Counted from the stretch's first letter, positions 16,553 to 24,648 are shown. The stretch: 32,463 nucleotides of DNA from Capnocytophaga sp. oral taxon 863 str. F0517 (GCF_000466425.1 NZ_KE992175.1:1-32463), one strand, 5' to 3'. The notes: generated by a model from the letters alone, not told the origin. Numbers and translations are program-made.

Positions 16553-17164
16553 ATGGAGTTGTTACTCAAGTATTTTCCTGCACTGACCCCTATACAAATG
16601 GCCCAATATACCCAGGCTGTAAGCCTATATGAGGAGTGGAATGCACGTATCAATGTGATTTCTCGCAAGGATATGGAGCATTTTGTGCTGCATCACCTGC
16701 TACATTCCTTGGGCATAGCCAAGATACACCCTCTCTTAGCTGGGCAAAAAATCTTAGATGTAGGCACAGGCGGCGGTTTTCCAGGGATTCCACTGGCCAT
16801 TCTCTACCCAGAGGTATCTTTCCATTTGGTGGATTCCATAGGTAAGAAGATAAAAGTGGTGCAGGAAGTAGCAACTGCTTTAGGCCTTACCAATGTTACC
16901 TACCAACAAGCACGCGTAGAGACCCTTGAAGGACAATACGACTTTATCGTAAGCCGTGCAGTTACTCAAATGACCGACTTCTACAAGCTCACCAAGCATC
17001 TGCTCAAGCCTGTAACTAATAAAGGTGATAAGAGAGGGATTCTCTACCTAAAAGGGGGCGATCTTACCGAGGAATTGGCGGCTTTCCCCTCGGCTACTGT
17101 CTACAACCTTTCTGAGGTCTTTGAAGAAGACTTTTTTGAGACAAAAAAAATAGTATATTTATAG
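16553..17164 (+). CDS. rsmG: 16S rRNA (guanine527-N7)-methyltransferase
   Basis: A 203-residue SAM-dependent methyltransferase (formerly GidB) that methylates G527 of 16S rRNA. The SAM-binding D-V-G-T-G-G-G-F-P-G-I-P-L-A motif lies near residues 69-82, followed by the acidic L-V-D-S-I-G-K-K-I-K-V motif and the F-I-V-S-R-A-V motif. The length is typical. The 3' end overlaps the convergent orphan gene by six bases. Its own promoter lies immediately upstream. Confidence 0.95.
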   Translation: MELLLKYFPALTPIQMAQYTQAVSLYEEWNARINVISRKDMEHFVLHHLLHSLGIAKIHPLLAGQKILDVGTGGGFPGIPLAILYPEVSFHLVDSIGKKIKVVQEVATALGLTNVTYQQARVETLEGQYDFIVSRAVTQMTDFYKLTKHLLKPVTNKGDKRGILYLKGGDLTEELAAFPSATVYNLSEVFEEDFFETKKIVYL

Positions 17165-17530
17165 TAATACCCATTGACTATCCGTGATATAGTACTCCAT
17201 CCAATATTTGTTTTCTTTGCTTATTCCTTTTAAAATCAATGTGTTGTCTAAAAAAGTGATTTCTTGTATAAGATCGAAAACTTCTCGTTGCGCTCCTTCA
17301 CAAATCACCTCTGTAGGTTTGATATAAGGAGCAGGAGAAAGGAATATTTTTACCAAAAGTTCGAGCCAATTTGTAATAGTTATTTGAATATTCTTGATAT
17401 AACTTTGGGTGGGGATATGGTATACCTCGTCATAGAGAATAGTTATCTGATAGTGAGTTATAGTCATTTCTTTCACGGGAAGGTCAGCGGTCTCTATTTC
17501 AGATAGTTTCATAGGCTGATGTGTTTTCAA
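17159..17530 (-). CDS. Uncharacterised protein, 123 aa
   Basis: I do not recognise this protein. It is soluble, beta-rich by composition (T-I-T-H-Y-Q-I-T-I-L-Y and T-L-I-L-K-G-I segments), and lacks a signal peptide or membrane helix. A start at the second ATG (17512, M-K-L-S-E-I-E) is equally possible. It is the last gene of a minus-strand accessory block that also holds another orphan, a VOC protein and a YoeB-type toxin-antitoxin pair. Small, acidic, beta-rich proteins in such blocks are sometimes immunity proteins, but nothing here proves it. It overlaps rsmG by six bases at the 3' ends. Confidence 0.55.
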   Translation of the reverse strand: MKTHQPMKLSEIETADLPVKEMTITHYQITILYDEVYHIPTQSYIKNIQITITNWLELLVKIFLSPAPYIKPTEVICEGAQREVFDLIQEITFLDNTLILKGISKENKYWMEYYITDSQWVLL

Positions 17531-17556
17531 AATGCTTCTTTTGTGAGGAGCATATT

Positions 17557-18021
17557 TTATAGTCTTTCATAATATTCAAAAACGAAATACTCTTCATCAG
17601 AGAAATAATGTAGTATTTGCTGCGATAGGTTGATATATCCAATATCCAAACCTATATGTTGGGATAGCTTTTCATCTAATTCTGATTCAAAAAAAGCCTC
17701 TACCCTAAGGAGTTCTACGCAGATACCAAAGTCTAAAAAAGGCAATATAATAATGTCAGAAGGCTTTGTTTGCTTTGTTATCTTCTCAATGATCCAGTTT
17801 CTGATACTATATTTGTCATACTTTTCTCCTATACAATATCTATCATTGTATCTTTGGTAATCTTCTTCCGTATAGCGTATATGTTTTGAGATAAAATCAT
17901 AGAACTCTTGCAACTTATCCGTAGTAACAACCTCTATAAATGTACAATCTTTGTGAGATTTGTATTTGGTTTTTATCCTTTCTTTAGCTAATGCTTCTCT
18001 CTTGGCTTCTAAAGTATTCAT
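17557..18021 (-). CDS. Uncharacterised protein, 154 aa
   Basis: I do not recognise this protein. It begins with a charged helix (L-E-A-K-R-E-A-L-A-K-E-R), has many tyrosines and acidic residues, no signal peptide, no membrane segment, and ends in a run of aromatics (Y-F-V-F-E-Y-Y-E-R-L). It lies eight bases after the VOC protein gene and 26 bases before the 17530 gene, all minus strand, so the three are probably co-transcribed. An immunity-like role is possible from size and context only. Confidence 0.6.
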   Translation of the reverse strand: MNTLEAKREALAKERIKTKYKSHKDCTFIEVVTTDKLQEFYDFISKHIRYTEEDYQRYNDRYCIGEKYDKYSIRNWIIEKITKQTKPSDIIILPFLDFGICVELLRVEAFFESELDEKLSQHIGLDIGYINLSQQILHYFSDEEYFVFEYYERL

Positions 18022-18029
18022 CTTGCTTA

Positions 18030-18377
18030 TTAGGGGACAAATAGTTCATAGAGGCATATTCTATACCCATTAGGATCTCTTACATACAGATATTCTCCCA
18101 CAGGGATATCATAGCCATTTTCTATAGGAATATTATTGGTCAGAAGTTGTTGCTTTATAGGAGCAATCTCTTCTACTTGTATAGAAAACAGCAAGTCTAA
18201 TTCATCGCCTTTTTTTCTAAGGGCAACGCTTTCGAGAGTGCCCTCATAAAGGTTTAGGTAGATAGAAGGCTCTCTAAGCAACAAATCTTTGGAAACAACC
18301 ACAAAGCCCAATTTACTATAAAAATCAACCGTTTGTTCTTTGTCAAAAGTAAGTATAGGGACTACGAATTTAATCAT
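18030..18377 (-). CDS. VOC-superfamily (glyoxalase/bleomycin-resistance fold) protein
   Basis: A 115-residue single VOC module pair. The opening F-V-V-P-I-L-T-F-D with D-F-Y-S-K-L-G-F and the closing Y-V-R-D-P-N-G-Y-R-I-C-L-Y-E are the family's characteristic strands. Members bind metals and act as isomerases, dioxygenases or drug-binding resistance proteins. The substrate cannot be inferred. The metal ligand usually contributed by the first strand (H or E) is not obvious, so it could be a binding rather than a catalytic protein. It sits between the YoeB-type module and two orphan genes. Confidence 0.82.
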   Translation of the reverse strand: MIKFVVPILTFDKEQTVDFYSKLGFVVVSKDLLLREPSIYLNLYEGTLESVALRKKGDELDLLFSIQVEEIAPIKQQLLTNNIPIENGYDIPVGEYLYVRDPNGYRICLYELFVP

Positions 18378-18459
18378 TTTGAGTATCTTTGCTTAAGTTC
18401 CTCAGTAGTTATTTTCTCATCTTGTTCTAATAATAAAAAGGGATTTTTAGAACAGGAGA

Positions 18460-18756
18460 TTATTTATCCTCGTAATGACCTAAAAATTGAGAGATGATGA
18501 CCATTTTTTCATCTTCTATTACTTCATAGACAATTCGGTCTTTTTTATTTAGTGTCCTACTCCATACTTGTCCTTCTTTTCCTTTAAGCAACTCAGGAGC
18601 GCCTACTCCTTTTTCAGGGGCTATTTGAAGTTCTTGAATAATTCTTTCTATTTTCTTTTTTACAGCTGGAGTACCAGACTTATTGACAATCTTTAGGTCT
18701 TCTAAAGCTTCCTGAGATATTTGTACGGAAAATAATTCTATTTCGCTTGTGTCCAT
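18460..18756 (-). CDS. yoeB: Txe/YoeB-family ribosome-dependent mRNA endonuclease toxin
   Basis: A 98-residue RelE-fold toxin. The YoeB signature is complete: P-E-L-L-K-G with E55, G-x-V-W-S-R, K-D-R-I-V-Y-E-V with R74, and the closing G-H-Y-E-D-K with H94 and Y95. YoeB cuts mRNA in the ribosomal A site. The N-terminus carries about ten residues more than typical YoeB. The start overlaps the antitoxin gene by 19 bases, consistent with translational coupling. Confidence 0.87.
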   Translation of the reverse strand: MDTSEIELFSVQISQEALEDLKIVNKSGTPAVKKKIERIIQELQIAPEKGVGAPELLKGKEGQVWSRTLNKKDRIVYEVIEDEKMVIISQFLGHYEDK

Positions 18757-18959
18757 AAGTTATCAGGAGTTATAGTAGTGAGTAGCCCCTTCTCTTTTTC
18801 CTCTCGTGCTTTCTTTATTTTTTTAGCAGTAGCTTCTCCATATACTTTTGAGGACTGTTCTTGAGGAACAATGGTCATTTTTATTTTGAACTTCTCAAAA
18901 AGCGTTTCAAAGATGGAACGCTCCATATCATTATTAAAAGTTATCTGTACAGTATTCAT
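18738..18959 (-). CDS. Antitoxin of the YoeB-type module
   Basis: A 73-residue protein upstream of and overlapping the YoeB-like gene. The N-terminal strand (V-Q-I-T-F-N) and helix (E-R-S-I-F-E-T-L-F-E-K-F), followed by a second strand (K-M-T-I-V) and a charged helix, resemble the N-terminal layout of the other small antitoxin at 9361-9591. It lacks the usual YefM fold signature. The call rests on position, overlap and size. Confidence 0.75.
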   Translation of the reverse strand: MNTVQITFNNDMERSIFETLFEKFKIKMTIVPQEQSSKVYGEATAKKIKKAREEKEKGLLTTITPDNLWTQAK

Positions 18960-19009
18960 AATTTAAAAATTGAAGTATCTATATTTAGGGATTGTTATCT
19001 TTTTGCAAA

Positions 19010-19044
19010 AAAACTCAAAACTCAAAACTTAAAACTCAAAACTC
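19010..19044. repeat. AAAACTC heptanucleotide array
   Basis: Five consecutive 7-base units, four AAAACTC and one AAAACTT, ending three bases before the der stop codon region. The same unit recurs before aspS (minus strand, about 9024-9047), at 30354-30374 and, degraded, at 32096-32119. Confidence 0.85.
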
Positions 19045-19047
19045 CCT

Positions 19048-20352
19048 CTACTTTTCTCTAAAGAAAATATCCAAAGGTACCCCTTCAAAATTGAATTTCT
19101 CACGGAGCTTGTTCTCTACAAAACGGCGGTAAGGATCTTTGATATATTGGGGAAGGTTCGCAAAAAAGACAAATTGGGGCAGGTCGGTAGGTAGCTGCAT
19201 ACAGTACTTGATCTTGATGTACTTCCCTTTGGTAGCCGGTGGGGGAGTAGCCTCGATGATAGGGAGCATATACTCATTGAGCTCAGAGGTCTTGATACGC
19301 TGACTACGGTTGTTATATACCTCTACTGCTTTCTCTATCGCCTTGAAAATACGTTGCTTCGTTAGGGCAGAGATAAAGATAATAGGCACATCGGTAAAGG
19401 GAGCGATAATCTTTCGGATGCCCTCCTCAAAGTGCTTGGTGGTATGGGTATCTTTTTCTACTAAGTCCCATTTGTTCACCAAAATCACAACGCCTTTCTT
19501 ATTGCGCTGTGCCAGCCAAAAGATATTGGCATCTTGCCCCTCGAAGCCACGGGTAGCATCTACCAAGAGCAGACATACATCGGAGTGCTCAATGGCACGT
19601 ACTGAGCGCATCACAGAGTAAAACTCCAAATCCTCTTTGACCTTTGCTTTGCGGCGTATCCCTGCGGTATCCACGAGGTTGAACTCGAACCCAAAACGAT
19701 TATAACGAGTGTCAATCGCATCGCGAGTAGTTCCCGCTATATCAGTAACGATATAGCGTTCCTCCCCGATAAGGGCATTGATAAAGGACGATTTCCCTGC
19801 ATTGGGGCGTCCCACTACGGCAAAGCGAGGTAGGGTCACTTCCTCTACTTTTTCCTCCTCAGGGAGTACTTTGACTACAGCATCCAAGAGTTCGCCCGTG
19901 CCACTCCCATTGACACTGGAGATAGGGAAAATCTCTTCAAACCCCAAGGCATAGAACTCATTGGCATCCATAGCCCGCTTGGTATTATCTACTTTATTTA
20001 CAGCAAGGAATGTAGGCTTCTTGCTACGGCGCAGCAGCTGGGCAATCTCCTCATCGGTGCCCATGATACCACTCTCTACATCTGTTAGGAAGATGATGGC
20101 ATCGGCCTCCTCTATGGCGAGATTCACCTGCTTATCAATTTCTTTTTGGAACACGTCATCACCTCCAGCTACATAGCCTCCGGTATCAATCACGGAGAAA
20201 TCACATCCGTTCCAGTCGGTTTTTCCATAATGGCGGTCGCGGGTCACCCCACTGATGCTATCTACGATAGCCTCACGGCGCTGAACCAGACGGTTGAAAA
20301 AAGTAGATTTGCCTACATTAGGGCGTCCTACAATGGCTACAATGGCACTCAT
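19048..20352 (-). CDS. der: Ribosome-assembly GTPase Der (EngA)
   Basis: A 434-residue protein with two GTPase domains in tandem, needed for 50S subunit maturation. The first P-loop G-R-P-N-V-G-K-S-T begins at residue 9, with N-K-V-D later. The second P-loop G-R-P-N-A-G-K-S-S lies near residue 180, with D-T-A-G and N-K-W-D following. A C-terminal KH-like domain closes the protein. Length and arrangement are standard. It has its own promoter upstream and an AAAACTC array directly after its stop. Confidence 0.97.
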   Translation of the reverse strand: MSAIVAIVGRPNVGKSTFFNRLVQRREAIVDSISGVTRDRHYGKTDWNGCDFSVIDTGGYVAGGDDVFQKEIDKQVNLAIEEADAIIFLTDVESGIMGTDEEIAQLLRRSKKPTFLAVNKVDNTKRAMDANEFYALGFEEIFPISSVNGSGTGELLDAVVKVLPEEEKVEEVTLPRFAVVGRPNAGKSSFINALIGEERYIVTDIAGTTRDAIDTRYNRFGFEFNLVDTAGIRRKAKVKEDLEFYSVMRSVRAIEHSDVCLLLVDATRGFEGQDANIFWLAQRNKKGVVILVNKWDLVEKDTHTTKHFEEGIRKIIAPFTDVPIIFISALTKQRIFKAIEKAVEVYNNRSQRIKTSELNEYMLPIIEATPPPATKGKYIKIKYCMQLPTDLPQFVFFANLPQYIKDPYRRFVENKLREKFNFEGVPLDIFFREK

Positions 20353-20367
20353 TATTTATATTTTTTG

Positions 20368-20398
20368 CAAAGGTAGTCAAAAAAATAAACATAGCAAT
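20368..20398 (-). promoter_or_regulatory. Promoter for der
   Basis: On the minus strand ATTG (20398-20395), 19 bp spacer, TACCTTTG (20375-20368). Predicted start near 20362, about 10 bases before the start codon. Confidence 0.65.
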
Positions 20399-20437
20399 AA
20401 AGTAGCAAGAAATTCTACTCCTTTGAGGAAAATTTGT

Positions 20438-20445
20438 TATATTTG
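20438..20445 (+). promoter_or_regulatory. -7 box for the 20482 operon
   Basis: TATATTTG followed by TCGC, 36 bases before the start codon at 20482. The same TATATTTGTCGC string occurs at 28631 before the first DKNYY gene. A TTTG at 20422 is only 12 bases upstream, too close for a -33 box. Confidence 0.5.
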
Positions 20446-20481
20446 TCGCCTTATAGGAAGTGTATTTTTAAAGCTGATTTT

Positions 20482-20970
20482 ATGAGAAGTTTGTTTGTCC
20501 TCTTCTTTACTCTTTGCTCTTATATGGGGTTTGCTCAGAGTGATAGTCTTGTTATTACTCCGCCAAGGAGGTATCCGCCTTCCTGTGATTGTTTTCAGGG
20601 AATGATTGACCTTACCCCAAGGCTGGCTTATACTTATGCCGATGCTAAGAGTTCACACTTTGCTGGGCTGATGCTTCACAATGATTGTATCGCTTGCGGC
20701 GGGGGCTTCTATGCAGGAGTTCATTTTGCGGGTAGGGATTCTCATAAAGTAGTCCCTGAGGTGGGGGCTGAGTTCTATCACCTGTTGCTGGGCTATGGGG
20801 TCTCTCTTTCCACTGAGGCAATTACTCCACGTGTAGGACTGTCTCTCTTTAATTTGTTACGGGTAGATGCTGGCTATGCCGTTCCTTGGGCGAAAGCACC
20901 TCTTTTTAAGGGATTTACCCTTTCTATAATTACTGATATTCGATTACTTAGTTATCCATTACCTTTATGA
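20482..20970 (+). CDS. Small exported protein, possibly outer-membrane-associated, 162 aa
   Basis: I do not recognise a family. The protein starts with a clear signal peptide (M-R-S-L-F-V-L-F-F-T-L-C-S-Y-M-G-F-A-Q) cut after A-Q. The mature part has alternating hydrophobic strands such as F-Y-A-G-V-H-F-A-G and L-L-G-Y-G-V-S-L-S, which suggests a small beta-barrel or beta-sandwich. Three cysteines lie in C-D-C near residue 36 and again in C-I-A-C-G. The start at 20482 follows the -7 box; an upstream ATG at 20434 would precede it. The stop overlaps the next start as ATGA, so it is translationally coupled to the first of three paralogous exported proteins. Confidence 0.65.
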   Translation: MRSLFVLFFTLCSYMGFAQSDSLVITPPRRYPPSCDCFQGMIDLTPRLAYTYADAKSSHFAGLMLHNDCIACGGGFYAGVHFAGRDSHKVVPEVGAEFYHLLLGYGVSLSTEAITPRVGLSLFNLLRVDAGYAVPWAKAPLFKGFTLSIITDIRLLSYPLPL

Positions 20971-21935
20971 AAACAAAAATACTTTTATTACTGGCTTTCT
21001 TTTCTTTAGGAGGCTTTATACAGGCTCAAAATAACGAGCTTGAAGGTTTCTACCAAGGGCGTAAGTGGGGGCTTTTCTTGCTCTCAGATAAGAAGTTCTT
21101 ACTATGGAATCCCTTGGCAGGGGTAAAGGGAGACTACCAAGTACAAAAAGATGGGATGATATGGTTGCAACCTCAGAAAGAACCGCTTTTTCTGGTCTAT
21201 GCGCGCAATGATAAGGACTTATCCAAGGATAAAATACGGGTGGAGCTGGTGAATTTTCAGCTGGCAAAGAACTATATTCACTTGGAGAGGGGCGGATATT
21301 ACTCTGTTTTCAACGAAGATAATGATTTGGAACATACTTTTGATAGAAAAGAGGTAGGGAAATCTATTACTTTTATAGGGGAAAGCCTCTTTGAAGAATA
21401 CAATAAGAAGTTTGTAGGCATAAAAAATGCTTACGAAGTAGGTATGAATCTAGCTTATAATGATTATATCGTTTTCTGTCATAGTTATTCTCTATATCAG
21501 GGGGAAAGCATAGCTGCTTTTACCAATAAAGATGGAATGGAGATACTTCTTTTAATGAACGAAGAAGAAACCTTAGAAAAGAATAAAGAAGCACTTGCAA
21601 AAATACGCTCTAATATAGAAAAAACACCATTAAAAGAAATAAAAAACTATATTTATATCAGGAAAAAAGATGAAAATGAAAAAGAAATGTTGAAGATGGT
21701 ACAATCTCAATTAGGGATAGAGGATTCCAATACTATCTTTAGAGAAAAATATGAAAGAGAAGGTACCTCTCCCTATGAATATATGGGGGAAATTACTTAT
21801 GATAAAGAAAAAAATATATATAAAGAGGCGGAACGAGATCGGATATATCACAAATATGATCTTATAGATACAAAAAAATCAGAAATAGATATGAAAAAAC
21901 TAAAAATAAAGATCTCACCATTGTTTTCTGAATAA
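20967..21935 (+). CDS. Exported paralogous protein A, 322 aa
   Basis: First of three tandem paralogues with no family I recognise. The signal peptide M-K-T-K-I-L-L-L-L-A-F-F is nearly identical in all three. The shared core contains a G-x-Y-Q/R-G opening, K-E-P-L-F-L-V-Y, K-D-K-I-R-V-E-L-V-N-F, K-N-Y-I, Y-S-V-F-N-E and H-T-F-D-R-K-E-V-G. The second half is more diverged and rich in E and K. This copy lacks the N-P-N-C-F-S segment and the P-K-T-I-F-V-S-E-C-E tail of the other two. It overlaps the gene before it (ATGA) and the gene after it (TAATG). Confidence 0.7.
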   Translation: MKTKILLLLAFFSLGGFIQAQNNELEGFYQGRKWGLFLLSDKKFLLWNPLAGVKGDYQVQKDGMIWLQPQKEPLFLVYARNDKDLSKDKIRVELVNFQLAKNYIHLERGGYYSVFNEDNDLEHTFDRKEVGKSITFIGESLFEEYNKKFVGIKNAYEVGMNLAYNDYIVFCHSYSLYQGESIAAFTNKDGMEILLLMNEEETLEKNKEALAKIRSNIEKTPLKEIKNYIYIRKKDENEKEMLKMVQSQLGIEDSNTIFREKYEREGTSPYEYMGEITYDKEKNIYKEAERDRIYHKYDLIDTKKSEIDMKKLKIKISPLFSE

Positions 21936-22900
21936 TGACTAAAATGCTTATGAAAACAAAAACACTTTTATTACTGGCTTTCTTTTTGGTAGCCAATAAC
22001 CTTTTATCTCAGGACAGAAAGCTAATAGAGAGCTACAAACAACCTGAATCGGGCATTATGCTTTTCCCAAATAAGACTTTTGCCGCTTGGACTTATATGA
22101 CAGTTATTCGTGGCTATTACGAAAAGAGACCCGATGGGGTGTACCTATTAAAGCCTCAACGGGAACCTTTGTTCTTAGTATATGGATATCATAATGATTC
22201 CATTGGGAAGGATAAGGTCCGTATCCGTTTTGCCAATTTTGAAGAAGGGAAGAACTACATTCAGTATGAGAATGGGAAGACCTATAGTGTCTTCAATGAT
22301 CACCCTAACTGTTTTTCTCACGAGTATATACATACCTTTGATAGGAAGGAAGTAGGTAGTACACTCACCCTCATACATCATATAGGATACTATGATGAAG
22401 AAGTGTCTTATTTATTTGAGGGAGAGGGGATTAAGAACACGTTGCAATTTGACTTGGGAGCGTATAATGATTTCTTGATTTCTTATGATAAACTTAGTCG
22501 TGAGAAGGCAAATGTAGTACTCGTACCTATGGAGTTAGAAGGGAAAAATGGGGCTTTTTTTCATGGAGGGAAATGGCCAGAGGAGGAACTAAAAATGGTT
22601 AAGGAAAGATTGAAGGAAGTACCTAAAGAGCATCTCAAAAGGTTTTTTGTTCCTAAAGAAAATCTCAAAGATATTAGTCAGGAGTCTATCTCTTTCCTTT
22701 ATGCAGAGAACATAGAGCCTCCTACGGCACTTCTTGTCCTAAAGAAAGATGGGAGAGTAGTGGGTGGTAGTTATACTTCAAAACCTTTTGAAGATGAAGA
22801 ACATAGATCATACCTACAAGTGAGGACACAAGGAAGTATCACAGACCCAAAGAAGCTCAAGGTAGAACCAAAAACTATCTTTGTCTCTGAATGTGAATGA
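21935..22900 (+). CDS. Exported paralogous protein B, 321 aa
   Basis: Second of three tandem paralogues. The ATG at 21935 overlaps the previous stop as TAATG. An ATG at 21950 gives M-K-T-K-T-L-L-L-L-A-F-F, which aligns with the other two signal peptides, so either could be the start. The core shows R-E-P-L-F-L-V-Y, N-D-S-I-G-K-D-K-V-R-I-R-F-A-N-F, K-N-Y-I, K-T-Y-S-V-F-N-D, P-N-C-F-S and H-T-F-D-R-K-E-V-G. The C-terminus ends L-K-V-E-P-K-T-I-F-V-S-E-C-E. The function is unknown; location is periplasmic or surface. Confidence 0.7.
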   Translation: MTKMLMKTKTLLLLAFFLVANNLLSQDRKLIESYKQPESGIMLFPNKTFAAWTYMTVIRGYYEKRPDGVYLLKPQREPLFLVYGYHNDSIGKDKVRIRFANFEEGKNYIQYENGKTYSVFNDHPNCFSHEYIHTFDRKEVGSTLTLIHHIGYYDEEVSYLFEGEGIKNTLQFDLGAYNDFLISYDKLSREKANVVLVPMELEGKNGAFFHGGKWPEEELKMVKERLKEVPKEHLKRFFVPKENLKDISQESISFLYAENIEPPTALLVLKKDGRVVGGSYTSKPFEDEEHRSYLQVRTQGSITDPKKLKVEPKTIFVSECE

Positions 22901-22994
22901 CTTTCCCAAAGAAGAAAAATAATGGCTAATTAGCTAATATTCATAGGAATCGTAATTGCAAGCAGTTGAAAGATAAAATTTTAAAACTAATATC

Positions 22995-24011
22995 ATGAAA
23001 ACAAAAATACTCTTATTGCTGACTTTTCTTTCTTTAGGAAGTCTTGTATATGCCCAAGAAAAAGATATTTCAGGCAATTACAGAGGGCGTGGAGGAGGTA
23101 TTATGCTCTTGCCTAACAAATTATTTGTCCTTTGGGGCTATATGACAGCTGTACCAGGGAGTTATGAGGTCCAAAAGGACGGTATCATCCTCTTCAAACC
23201 GAAAAAGGAACCACTATTTGTTGTGTATGGACAGCAAAATGACTCTATTGGGAAAGACAAAGTCCGTATTCGCTTTGCCAATTTTCAGCATGGGAAGAAT
23301 TATATCCGATTTGAGAATGGAAAAACATACTCAGTTTTCAATGACAACCCTAATTGCTTTTCTTCTCGCTATGTACATACGTTCTCAAGGGAAGAGATGG
23401 GTAATTCCTTTTCCCTGATTGCAGATCTGAAAACGTTCGGGTTTGCTCAACTTTTTGGTGAACTAAAGAATACCTATCAGATTGACTTACAGGATAATAA
23501 TGACTTTCTTATTTCTTTTCAGAAACTTTCAGAATACCAGATAGATGGGGCAGGCGCTTTGGTAACCAAAGAGGGCTATGAGTGTTTGCTCTTTTTTAAT
23601 CAAGCTGATGTAGAGAGAAGTAAGGAGCTTATACGGGAACTCAAAAAAGAAATTGATAAAATCCCTATGAAAGAGCTGAGAAAGGTGCTTTTTGCAAAGG
23701 AGAAGTCGGAAGACCAAGGGGATAAAGGGCTTAGAGACTTCCTCAGTATCTCCAACTTGGAAGAGCCTAAGGTGTTTTTTATGGAGGTAAAAGAGGGTAG
23801 TGTGAAGCCCGATCCTATTAATAAGGATTTTTTAGTGTATGATAAAGGTAAAAATATCTATAAGGATACCCTAAATAATATTGAGTATTATAGGTTTGAC
23901 TTTGTACAACCCAAGTGTTATCAGACAGACCTTGAAAAGCTCAAAGTAGCGCCTAAAACTATCTTTGTTTCCGAATGTGAAAAACCTTCTAAAAGAAGGA
24001 TATATCAATAA
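22995..24011 (+). CDS. Exported paralogous protein C, 338 aa
   Basis: Third tandem paralogue, closest to copy B in its first half (N-D-S-I-G-K-D-K-V-R-I-R-F-A-N-F identical, then K-T-Y-S-V-F-N-D, N-P-N-C-F-S). The signal peptide is M-K-T-K-I-L-L-L-L-T-F-L. The tail L-K-V-A-P-K-T-I-F-V-S-E-C-E is followed by ten extra basic residues. It is separated from copy B by 94 bases holding an octamer pair (22924-22939) and no obvious promoter. Conserved cysteines in N-C-F and near the C-terminus could form a disulfide in the periplasm. The function is unknown. Confidence 0.7.
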   Translation: MKTKILLLLTFLSLGSLVYAQEKDISGNYRGRGGGIMLLPNKLFVLWGYMTAVPGSYEVQKDGIILFKPKKEPLFVVYGQQNDSIGKDKVRIRFANFQHGKNYIRFENGKTYSVFNDNPNCFSSRYVHTFSREEMGNSFSLIADLKTFGFAQLFGELKNTYQIDLQDNNDFLISFQKLSEYQIDGAGALVTKEGYECLLFFNQADVERSKELIRELKKEIDKIPMKELRKVLFAKEKSEDQGDKGLRDFLSISNLEEPKVFFMEVKEGSVKPDPINKDFLVYDKGKNIYKDTLNNIEYYRFDFVQPKCYQTDLEKLKVAPKTIFVSECEKPSKRRIYQ

Positions 24012-24064
24012 TTTAAGCTTCACAAGTTACTTTTTGCGTATAGGAGATTGTTCTGATTCATCGG

Positions 24065-24532
24065 TTATGGTAGTTTGATTATACAGCCCGTTCCTATGTT
24101 GTTCCTTTCGAACCATCCTTGAGGCACTTCAAGAGCATAACGTACAGGTTCCGATGAGTTCACGCTTTTGCGGCTGAAGGGAGTCATATTGCGTATTTCG
24201 AGAATTTCACCATTCGAGTTAATGAACGCAATTGAAAGAGGGGTAGGTGTATTTTTCATCCAAAAACTTAACTTCTCGTCTCTTTTAAAGATAAAAAGCA
24301 TGCCTGTCCCTTCGGGAATATGCTCACGCCCCATATAGCCTTTTGACAGCTCTCGTATGGAGCGAGCAAGCTCAACCCTTATGGGAATGGTCTTGCCATC
24401 AAGATTTGTAATGCTCAAGTCCTTCTCTTCAAACTCAAGGGCGAGAGCTGAACAGGCGCTAAGAACAAGGTAGCATGATAGGATAACTCCCATCAGCAAT
24501 AGCTTGGCAGATGTGAATATTTTCTTTTTCAT
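24065..24532 (-). CDS. DUF192-family exported protein (probable lipoprotein)
   Basis: A 155-residue protein with an N-terminal hydrophobic signal ending L-V-L-S-A-C, a plausible lipobox. The rest is the DUF192 domain: V-E-L-A-R-S-I-R-E-L-S-K-G-Y-M-G-R, G-M-L-F-I-F, L-S-F-W-M-K-N-T-P-T-P-L-S-I-A-F-I, and A-L-E-V-P-Q-G-W-F. The domain's biochemical role is not established. The sequence style and its hairpin-bearing flank differ from the neighbours, so acquisition from another oral or host-associated bacterium is possible (inference). It is convergent with paralogue C. Confidence 0.85.
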   Translation of the reverse strand: MKKKIFTSAKLLLMGVILSCYLVLSACSALALEFEEKDLSITNLDGKTIPIRVELARSIRELSKGYMGREHIPEGTGMLFIFKRDEKLSFWMKNTPTPLSIAFINSNGEILEIRNMTPFSRKSVNSSEPVRYALEVPQGWFERNNIGTGCIIKLP

Positions 24533-24550
24533 AGGCTTCTAAAATTAAAT

Positions 24551-24592
24551 GTTCAAGTTTCGCAAGCTCTTTCAGAGCTTGATTTAATGAAA
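24551..24592. repeat. Dispersed hairpin element, copy 2
   Basis: Begins GTTCAAGTTTCGCAAG, 15 of 16 bases matching copy 1 at 9634-9649, and ends TTTAATGAAAA. Within it CAAGCTC (24563-24569) pairs with GAGCTTG (24575-24581). The loops differ between copies but both keep a stem, which suggests selection for the hairpin or a common mobile origin. Confidence 0.5.
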
Positions 24593-24616
24593 AAAGATAG
24601 AAAAAATAGTACATTA

Positions 24617-24648
24617 TTTGGTAAAGTTACTGATAATCAGTAGCTTTG
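24617..24648 (+). promoter_or_regulatory. Promoter with embedded operator-like dyad (for the 24802 gene)
   Basis: TTTG (24617-24620), 20 bp spacer, TAGCTTTG (24641-24648). The spacer holds the dyad TACTGAT-A-ATCAGTA (24628-24642), which overlaps the first two bases of the -7 box. Predicted start near 24655, giving a leader of about 147 bases before the membrane protein gene. Confidence 0.6.

Noticed and set aside
18382-18391. TATCTTTG on the plus strand as a promoter
   Set aside because: No plus-strand gene follows; all genes from 17159 to 20352 are on the minus strand.
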